Assembly: GCF_002127325.2 (NCBI RefSeq)
Contig: NC_035436.2
Location: 23,016,383-23,080,382, forward strand
Length of the DNA stretch: 64,000 bases
From: Helianthus annuus
Taxonomy: Eukaryota; Streptophyta; Magnoliopsida; Asterales; Asteraceae
Reading direction: 5' to 3'
Position numbers and translations under genes: made by a program. The first letter of the stretch is position 1. Every line of letters starts with the position of its first letter. Below, in pieces: positions 55,756-64,000 of the stretch. Below the pieces are notes generated by a model. The model was not told where the DNA came from. It did no database searches and saw nothing but the letters and a program-made list of their open reading frames with translations.

Positions 55756-56619
55756 TTTGGTTCCCGCTACTTTTCTCTTTTGAAGGTCGCCCGGTATTAT
55801 GTCGACTCGATTCACCATCGCTATTTTTAGTGTTCTGGGACTCTCGATGCCATGGATATCCTCGTCCTCCTCGACCACGACAATGACCTCTGCTAGGACT
55901 GCGGCCTCTACCTCTACCTCGTCCGCTTTGATAATTAGCCACATTCGCTTCAGGGAATGGGGTTGCACCGGCGGGTTACCATTGATGGTTTTGTAGTAGG
56001 AACTTGTTGTTTTGCTTCGCGACCAGAACACATGACATCAATTCAGAATATTTAGTAAATTTACGTTCCCGGTATTGCTGCGACAGGAGCATGTTTGAGG
56101 CATGGAACATTGAGAAAGTTTTTTTAAGCATGTCTTCAACAGTTATTTTTTCACCACATATTTTTTACTCAAAGGTAATGTGAAACAAGGCAGAATTATA
56201 TTCACTGACAGTCTTAAAATCCTGTAGTCGTAAATGAAGCCATTCATAGCGGGCTTTGGGGAGTAAGACTAACTTCTGGTGGTCAAAACATTCTTTGATG
56301 TTTGTCCATAATTCAAGGGGGTCCTCAACAGTTAGATATTCCCGCTTTAGATCTTCGTGAAGACAGTTAGATATTCCCGCTTTAGATCTTCGTGAAGATG
56401 ATGGCAGAGGAATATCATACCTTTCGCTTGATCTTGAGGTGAAGTTTGATTACCGTCAATAATTGTCTCCCCCAAATTATTTTCTGTCAAATGAATTTTA
56501 GCATCAAGAGTCCATGGGAGGTAGTTGTTACCCGAGATGTCAAGTGCGGTGAATTGAAGCTTTGATAAGTTAGACATTTTATCTACAAAAGAAAGAGACA
56601 TGCATTTAATAACAAGCAT
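55756..56619 (-). pseudogene. copia gag (UBN2-type) fragment in D2
   Basis: It has the same structure as D1, starting at 56619 (MSNLSKLQFTALDISGNNYL), with frame breaks and an Arg/Gly-rich end (55942-55697). Differences from D1 include a 3-bp indel in the GAC/GAG-rich tract and LTENN versus LTANN. Confidence 0.7.
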
Positions 56620-57043
56620 GTGTATATAATGGATAGTCTAGGAGAACTTCGGGTTCTTTATAATTAAAACTTCGGGTTTTATACAAGAAGACAATTTTTA
56701 TATGCAGTGATGAGTTTGTGTATAAGAAAATGAGAGAAATATGAGAAGTGTATTCTTATTCATCCAACTCTATCATTATATACATGTACATATGTAGTGG
56801 AAGATGTAACAGAAAATACAACTGGAGAAAAACCAGGACATATTATCTGTATTCATAACATTCGTATTAATCTTGACAGCAGGAAGTTGAATTTGGTGTT
56901 AGTTTTTTAGGGATATTGTATATGGAAGCCACACATGTATTAAAACTACTTTATAGGTGTTACATGTCGAAACAAGTAGAGGGTCTTATGTGTAATTGTT
57001 GTACTCTTAGAGGGTTTATTATTAGAAAAAAAGTAACGAACTG

Positions 57044-57686
57044 TGTAGGTCCCTCTCAGAGGATGAGGTTCAACCTTAACCTTGTTATACTAACACACTA
57101 GCAAGTGCGGAATCCAAGCTAGTGAGCAAACCGGGATGAAACAAGCACAAACACAACACACAAAGTTCACCGATTAACACCACTTGTATTAATGCGAATG
57201 AAAGGTTCCGGTTACAAGCACAATGTTTACAAATCAGTTTTGCAAACCCTCTAGTATGTGTGTGTGTTCACAGCAGAATGCTCTCTATCTCTCGGGTCTG
57301 TCTGTGTGCATCTCTCAACAAGTGAACACACTGCATGGGTATTTATACCCAAACATATCAAGTCTGGTCGAAGGATCAAGCAGAATGACCGAAAGATCAT
57401 CTGTCGATTACAAAGCCATCGAAGGATCCACATATACTTCGAAGGATGGCATATCCTTCGAAGTCTATCAGTATCCTTCGTGGGATATCTTTCGAGCTCA
57501 TCGAAGGATAGAAACAATACTTCGATGGCCCAACCTTCGACACAGAACATTTACAACCATATTCTATCTGTTTGGCCAAGTCAAACCAGGAGGACGGTTG
57601 ACTTGGTCAAACTTACAAGACTAACAGGAACATCGTTTTACATCGTGACCGAACACAGACAAAGTACAGACACAAGTGCACCAACA
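57044..57686 (-). repeat. 3' LTR of the window-edge copia element
   Basis: This 643-bp LTR has clustered ATCGAAGGAT/ATCCTTCGA units (about 57365-57540) in both orientations. The left boundary is confirmed by comparison with the uninterrupted D1 copy. Confidence 0.75.
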
Positions 57687-59438
57687 AACTCCCCCTTGGC
57701 TGTAGCTTTGTCTCGATCTTCTATGGGTGCAGATTTATCTCGATCTTGATCATCATTGATCTTCATGTCTTCAAGACTCCGATGTCCTTTCAAGTCTTCA
57801 ATGTCAGAGGATCTTCAAAGTCTTCACGTCTTGAAAGCAGAGAGTGTATCAACAAACTACCCGTATCATGTAGGAAGTGTGTTGACAAACTCCCCCTTAA
57901 CATAAGCTCCCCCTTGAGTTATGCTCGTGAAAAACTTGATCTTTACAGCTTTAGATCCTTGTGGTGTTGATGATGGTCAGCGGCAACTCGATCATCTTCA
58001 TCATTGAGCGCCTTCATGTTGTGTCTTCATTCCGAAGCTTGTCATCGACTATGTTCTCCTTGCCTTTAGAATCTGTACATGCAAGAAATCTAAACGCGTA
58101 ATGAGAACAACTGCTTGGAATATAGTTAGCATAAACAAATGACACACGAATGACCATGTCACAATCAAACACCGTCCGACAGTTTGAAAGTTTAATAAAT
58201 TTGTCAATTTTAGTTTCTAACTTTAAAAACTTGCAAATTTCGACCGTTTATGAAGATTTAGTCAATTCGGTTTTCGTTCAGGTTTCAGGTAACGAAGACT
58301 CGAGCTCCAACATCGTACGATCGAAAATAAAGTAGAAATAAAATCTTTTTGGTATTTTTGAATATTTGAAATGTAAAGACTGAAAGCAGTAAATAAATAT
58401 ATACATACATTCTTTTTGCGAGTTTCGAGGGTAAGAGAATCATATCAGTGTACGGTCATGCCAAAACACTCTTGTTGTTCAGTTAGTTAACATTAAGATA
58501 AACATCCTATAACAATTATCGGTATTGTTGTCCACTTAAGCTCAACTTATCAGATGTAATCATGGCGAGGGGATTTGTTAAGGTATGATTTATACTTACC
58601 GACCGGTGTTCATCCACATCACGACACATCCCCGTATCAAGGTATGCACGAGGGTTCATCTTACCGGTGAGTATACCGATTATCATCTGTTTGACCGTAT
58701 ATGATGTGAGATTCTCACTTATTTTGATTTGAAAACAAGCCCTATGTGATATAATCACTTATTGATGAGGAACTTGATTTTCATATGCATGAGGGCACAG
58801 GAGCAAGTCCGTGAACAGGTCAGTACTTCCGTACAGCAGAGAGACGAACTTGACTCCCGGATAAATGTGATATTTTATCACTTATTTGATATGGACAAGT
58901 GATTGTTTATCACTTATTGAGGTCGAATGCAGTATGTATTATGTACACGTATGTATAGTATCATGGAAGATCTAGACTTGCGTCCCCGTTATTTTTCGGT
59001 AAAAGATACAACCATGATACCCAGATGATAAGCAGCATAAAGACCGAATATCTCAGAACCTCGGCAATCTATCAAACGAAATTTCGGTACTAAGACCATA
59101 TGCCAAGGAATGGTTCCCACCTGGTCTTCAGTCGATTTAAGATTTATATCACCCTGCACACTTTAAAATGATTGTGAGCCTACCGATACATCTTATATAG
59201 AGCTGCTTATCGTTTTTCATTTAAGGTTTAAAGAGGTTTGGATAGACCACTGATGTACTATTATTTTCTCTTTTGCTCGCCAGGAAACTCATTTTTGTTT
59301 TTCTATTGTTTTTGTGTTTTTGAAATTTTTCGATGTTTTTGGATTTTCAGATTTTGGATTTACTCCCCCTAAAATCAATAAACTAAGACAAATTTAAAAC
59401 ACAAAGGTATTTACAAAAATGATTTTCCGATGTTGGTT
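57687..59438 (-). other. Non-coding 3' region of the window-edge copia element
   Basis: It contains several CTCCCCCTT tracts (57690, 57891, 57908) and closely follows 11867-13560. No coding frame longer than about 80 codons is credible. Confidence 0.6.
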
Positions 59439-61275
59439 TTACTCTTGCTTGACCTTAATGCCGTTTACCAATAATAAAAAGTCAAATCTTGATTTGTCAA
59501 ATGCTTTGGTAAAAAGATCGGCACGTTGGTCATCGGTGTGGACCTTAACAACATCGATTAGCCTTTTCTCAAAGCAATCACGTATGAAGTGATATTTGAT
59601 TTCGATGTGTTTGGTCTTTGAATGCTGCACAGGATTTCTAGTGATCTGTAATGCAGCAGAATTATCAACGTAAATAGGAGTAGTTAGGAATTCAAAACCG
59701 TAGTCCCGCAATTGTTGTTGGATCCACAGAACTTGGGAGCAACAACTTGAGGCAGCAATGTATTCAGCTTCGCATGTTGAAGTAGCCACACAAGTCTGCT
59801 TCTTGCACTGCCATGTGACTAGGCGATTTCCTAAAAACTGACATCCAGCCGTTGTGGATTTGCCGTCGATTTTGCATCCGCCAAAATCAGAATCACTGAA
59901 AGCGACCAATTCAAAGTTATTATCCCTAGGGTACCATAGACCGGTGTCAGGGCAACCCTTCAAATAACGAAAAATCCTTTTTACAGCTGCAAGATGTGAG
60001 GCCTTCGGGTTGACTTGATATCTGGCAAGCAGGCACGTTGGGTACATTATATCTGGTCTTGATGCTGTGAGATACATAAGAGATCCGATCATTGCGCGAT
60101 AGTATGAAGGACTAACAGCTTCACCCTTCAAGTCTGCAGTAATTCCGTGATTTGTTGGCAATGGGGTACCAATGGGCATTGCATCAGACATCTGGAACCG
60201 GTTCAAGATGTCACCAACATATTTAGTCTGATGGATGAATATCCCAGACTCAGTTTGTTGTACTTGTAGGCCCAAGAAGAAGGTCATTTCCCCATAGCAC
60301 TCATCTCGAATTTATCCTGCATAATGCGCTCGAAATTCCTACACAAGATATCATTAGTAGAACCAAAAATAATATCATCAACGTATACCTGTACCAGAAG
60401 AAGATCTCCATCTTGTTCTTTGATGAAAAGAGTACAGTCGATAAGACCTCTTCGAAAACCGTTCTCCAGCAGATAGTTAGATAAGGTTGCATACCAAGCT
60501 CGCGGTGCTTGATGAAGACCATAGAGAGCTTTGTTGAGCAACCAAACCCGATCGGGATGGATAGGATCTTCAAAACCTGGAGGTTGTTCGACATGTACCT
60601 CTTCTTCAACCACACCATGTAAGAATGCACTTTTCACGTCCATCTGATAAACCTTGAATCCTTTGAAGGACGCATAGGCTAGAAAGATTCGAATTGCTTC
60701 AAGACGTGCAACAGGTGCATAGACTTCGTTGTAGTCGATCCCTTCAATCTGACGAAAACCTTGAACGACTAAACGTGCTTTGTTTCGGATAACAACTCTG
60801 CGGTCATCCTTTTTGCATTTGAAAACCCAACGGGTACCAATCTTCTTTTATCCAGCAGGTTTCTCTACGAGTTTCCAGACACCCAGCTTCTGGAATTGTT
60901 GCAGCTCTTCCTACATTGCTTCAACCCAAGAGTTATCTTTCAAGGCTTCTTTCCAAGTTCTTGGTTCTTCCTGTGAGACATAACACGTGAAAGACCAATC
61001 ATTTTGTTGCCCGGATTCTCGAATAGCTGCATACAGGCCCGCATTGTTGTTGTTTCGCAACATGTTTCTTGTTTGAATGCCACTTTGCACATTTCCGATG
61101 ATGTTTTGTTGAGGATGGGTATTATGAATCCTGGTTTCTGGATTATCTGGAACTGGAATATTTATACCCAGGTTGTTGAGATTGAGATCAACAACTAAAT
61201 CAATGCCCGGAATTGACGAAGAGGATGATGCAGTAGCTTCAGCTGTTCTATGGGTATCCACTGGAGGTGTACCTT
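59439..61275 (-). pseudogene. copia reverse transcriptase and RNase H, broken
   Basis: From the coding side, 61261-60911 is the linker and start of RT. TAG (about 60914) and TAA (about 60850) stops follow. 60643-60284 carries [10 protein letters not shown] and the intact catalytic [10 protein letters not shown] one-base frameshift at 60284-60287 leads into 60287-59439 with [18 protein letters not shown] and RNase H motifs FSDSDFGG, CEAEYIA and YVDNSAAL. It ends at a natural stop at 59439. All catalytic residues seem present, but the stops and frameshift prevent a full polyprotein. Confidence 0.8.
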
Positions 61276-61276
61276 C

Positions 61277-62875
61277 TCAAGTACCGTGAACTGCCGTTGT
61301 TGGAGCTTCTTGATCTGCATCTAGAAATTCATCATCCTCTAAAGATTCGTTCAATTCAGCAGCATCGTGAAAATCCTCATTGTCGAGAGTATTATTGTTC
61401 ACCGAAGATGGTTCTTGATTGACAAGAATTGGACGAACCACTGGTGAAACTGTTGCATTGTCACTCTCGAAAAACATCCTTGCCGCAGCACTTTCTTCAA
61501 CGGCTTCAACATTGATCGAATTGAAAAAGTCATCGTACTCAAACATCCACGGTTGACCAGGACATTTGACTGGCAAAGTGTGCCTTTGTACTCTGACCTC
61601 AGACCATTCCTCGACCCTTTTAGTCTCTAGATTCCAGACTCGTAAGTTAGGGGTGGCATACCCAAGAAAGTAGCCATCAATTGCTTTTGTCCCAAACTTT
61701 CCATTAGGATCGATGATTGTGCATGGAGCTCCAAACGGTTCAAGATAAGACAAATCTGGTTTCCGTTTTTGAAGAAGCTCAAAGCAGGTCTTATTGTGCC
61801 TTTTGACTGTAAGGACTCGGTTCAATGTGTAACATGCAGAGGCCACAGCTTCAGTCCAGAATGGAATGGGCAACTGCGACTCTACCAACATTGTCCTAGC
61901 AGTCTCGATCAATGTGCGGTTCTTACGTTCAGCGACACCATTCTGTTGAGGAGTATAAGCTGCACTAAACTCATGAAGAATACCCTTTGAAGTGCAAAAC
62001 TCCACCATGGCATGATTTTTAAATTCAGTACCATTGTCGCTACGTATCCGCCTAACCTTCAACTTATACAAATTCTCAATCTGAATGATCAAGTTTTTGA
62101 TAATGCCAAAGGTTTCACTCTTGTGTGCCATGAATGCCACCCAAGAAAATCTTGAATAATCATCAGTTATCACGAGGCAGTATTGATCACCCCGAATACT
62201 CTTGTGCTTGACAGGACCGAACAAATCCATGTGCAAACGTTCAAGAGGAACTGCCACCGTGTTGATCTTCTTAGTAGGGTGCTTTTTCTTAGTTTGCTTT
62301 CCTTTCTGGCACGAAACACAGACGTCTTGAAGATGAAAATTTTTGAGAGGAACACCATTCACCAATTCATTTGAAACCAAATGATTCATTTTGCGTAAGT
62401 GAATGTGACCCATTCGTCTGTGCCAAGAGATAGTGTCTTTTTCTGTGGCTTTGGAAACGAAACAAGTTGCTTGTGCAGACGTAGTAATAGCTTGGCTCAT
62501 ATCAAGGACGTACAAATCGTTTATCCTTGGAGCTGACAAGAGAATCCATTCTTTTGGAATTTTGAAGCCGGGCTTCAGCACATAACATCCATTAGCATCA
62601 AAGTGTACTGAGAATTGCTTGTCACAAATTTGAGAAACACTAAGAAGATTGTGATCAAGTTGTTGCACAAAGTTGATCTTGTCAAAGCTGACAATCCCGT
62701 TGGATATCATTCCTTCACCCGTAACATATCCACCCTTATCTCCAGCAAAAGCAACATCACCTCCTCTAATAGATTTGACGTCGTAGAGAAGCTTCATGTC
62801 GCCTGTCATGTGCCTGGATGCCCCACTATCAACAATCCAATGACTACTGATAGTTCCTCCTGGAACACCCTGCAC
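61277..62875 (-). pseudogene. copia protease and integrase
   Basis: This 532-codon frame starts near the protease (WIVDSGASRHMTGD, D-S-G present). It then has the HHCC finger (WHRRMGHIHLRKM ... CVSCQKGK) and the integrase core with HMDLFGP, RSDNGTEF and NGVAERKNR, so the DDE residues are present. A TGA at about 61276 separates it from the linker. The frame runs on from gag with a stop in between. Confidence 0.85.
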
Positions 62876-62889
62876 ATGAACTCAATTGA

Positions 62890-64000
62890 TTAGTTGGAGA
62901 TGGGGACCCAAGCCATTGTGGTCTTGGGTCTTCCATTTTCATCAATGACAATAACTTCTTGTCTTTGATGGTTGGTGAATTGTGATGGTCCCCTTGATTC
63001 AGTAACCGATTTTGGTCTCCAGGTCTGTTTTGTTTTACCAGTGTCATTCTTTAAAATTTTAACTTCTTGATTGTCTGAAGTTTTTGAAATGTCTGGTTTT
63101 ACAGAAACAGCTGTTTTGTTAACCACATCGGTTTTAATTGCTTTTTCAATTTTCTTGACCTGTTGGCGTTTCTGTTTCTTTTCCCTTTCTTTTACAAGTC
63201 GGGGATCTTGTTTTGCAGAAACAGATCGCTTACGGTCAGCTTGGTCACGGGGAACATTAACCTTTTCTTTTTGCTTATGAAGATATGGACAATTTCTAAT
63301 TATATGTCCAATTGTTCCACATTCAAAACATGATCTTCGTTCAACAAACCCCGAAGTATCATGTGATCGTTTAGCCGATGATGTTGAACTTTGTGAACCC
63401 GAGGTACTAGGCTTTGAACTGTTTTGTTCATTTCTTTTCAGAACAGTAGCTTTCTTGACAAAATCTAAGTTAGATTTATTTTCAAACGTTTCAATTTTGT
63501 CCGTTCCTGTCGATTTCACAAAGTTTACATTCTTGTTTTTCTTCTGATTCGGCTTCTTTTGGGTTTGAGCCGGTGATTTTGCTTTTGGCTTGGTGTGATT
63601 TTGCTGTTTCTGCACTGTTGGTAATTTCTTGTTGCCATATTGTTTTCGAATTTCATCCTTTGGAATAGGAGGACACTGTGTAACTGTAACACATGGTCCT
63701 GTCTTTCCCAAAAACTTACTAGTCGAATTCTCAAAGACTTTACTGATTAAGGATTGATTAACATTCTTAATAGGAAAATCTTTGTTTGAATAAATCTTAT
63801 CATCACCAACAAGAGTGTACAGCAAGTTCACACTCTCCGACTCTTCTGCGGATGAGGACTAGATTGCAACAGTCTTAGCAGGTTTTGCAGGAGGATCACA
63901 TAGAATATGATTCTCAAGAGGTATGTCCTCATTTTTAACTACTGCATCAGACTTTACTGGATCAGTATCATCAGATTCATCATCAGAAGAATCAGCTTCC
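62890..64000 (-). pseudogene. copia gag, partial
   Basis: The frame enters from beyond 64000, meets an in-frame TAG at about 63858 and continues to 62890. It holds DFPIKNVNQSLISKVFE, a Lys-rich basic stretch and the zinc knuckle CFECGTIGHIIRNC (about 63290-63330). It parallels the gag at 14529-15565, where a TAG also interrupts the frame, but at a different codon. Confidence 0.75.

Larger units (their letters stand above)
53299..57043. repeat. Direct segmental duplicate D2
   Basis: It matches D1 (41682-45257) in the same orientation and ends at AACTG (57039-57043), where the copia LTR starts. In D1 the same AACTG is followed by GAATCAGATCG without interruption, so D1 shows the pre-insertion state. 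Confidence 0.85.
57044..64000 (-). mobile_element. Ty1-copia retrotransposon, truncated by the window edge
   Basis: The 3' LTR is 57044-57686 (TGTAGGTCC...ACCAACA), preceded on the left by the host AACTG. A polypurine tract (complement ACTCCCCCTTGG) abuts it. About 1.75 kb without coding sequence follows, then RNase H, RT, integrase, protease and gag in copia order on the minus strand. The 5' LTR lies outside the window. The LTR start, 3' region and gag are shared with the deleted element at 11145-18387. The long 3' region suggests the SIRE/Maximus group, but no env-like frame is seen. Confidence 0.85.

Noticed and set aside
57687..59438. env-like gene downstream of copia pol
   Set aside because: No frame with membrane or envelope-like features was found. 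It appears to be an untranslated region.

Overview
This window is nuclear DNA of a flowering plant, probably a eudicot. The evidence is plant-type Ty1-copia and Ty3-gypsy retrotransposons with tRNA-Met or tRNA-Asp primer sites, CACTA (En/Spm) remnants, a hAT MITE, and an intron-containing papain-like cysteine protease gene. The element types look Asteraceae-like to me, but that is an impression and not a sequence test. There is no prokaryotic gene organisation and no recognisable rRNA or tRNA gene. Most of the 64 kb is transposon nested in transposon.

Layout. 1-330: remnant of a CACTA transposase with subterminal-type repeats. 1395-5569: non-coding LTR element (TSD AAAAG) built of short tandem motifs. 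5598-10220: damaged copia element on the minus strand with unusual TA...TA LTR ends (TSD GGTGT). 11145-18387: deletion-derived copia element on the minus strand (TSD ATAAA). 19050-19433: one end of a CACTA element. 19732-20032: hAT-type MITE (8-bp TSD CAAATAAC). 20093-36818: non-autonomous gypsy element (TSD ATGAT) with one 464-aa ORF. Its right LTR is split by a Tekay/Del-type chromovirus at 26571-36132 (TSD AGGAT), whose own coding region is dead. 37225-40686 and 46280-49703: inverted copies of a cysteine endopeptidase gene segment, the plus copy a pseudogene and the minus copy apparently intact. 41682-45257 and 53299-57043: directly duplicated blocks of CACTA transposase and copia gag debris. 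50873-52514: Helitron-like and telomere-like sequence. 57044-64000: copia element on the minus strand, cut by the window edge.

The only apparently functional host gene is the minus-strand cysteine endopeptidase at 46569-48664 (four exons, 353 aa, Cys/His/Asn triad kept, C-terminal NVEL). Its pseudogene twin lies tail-to-tail with it, so read-through could give complementary transcripts. The order of events can be partly read: the gene segment was duplicated in inverted orientation, then the left arm was invaded by the outer gypsy, which in turn received the Tekay element. The copia at 57044 inserted into the second direct-duplicate block after that block had been copied. Several elements have near-identical LTRs but no working polymerase, which points to recent mobilisation in trans. 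I found no clear sign of a wholly new biological system. The most unusual items are the 464-aa ORF with a retropepsin-like domain lacking its D-x-G signature, the palindromic CACGGGGCCGTG repeats around it, and the inverted protease locus.
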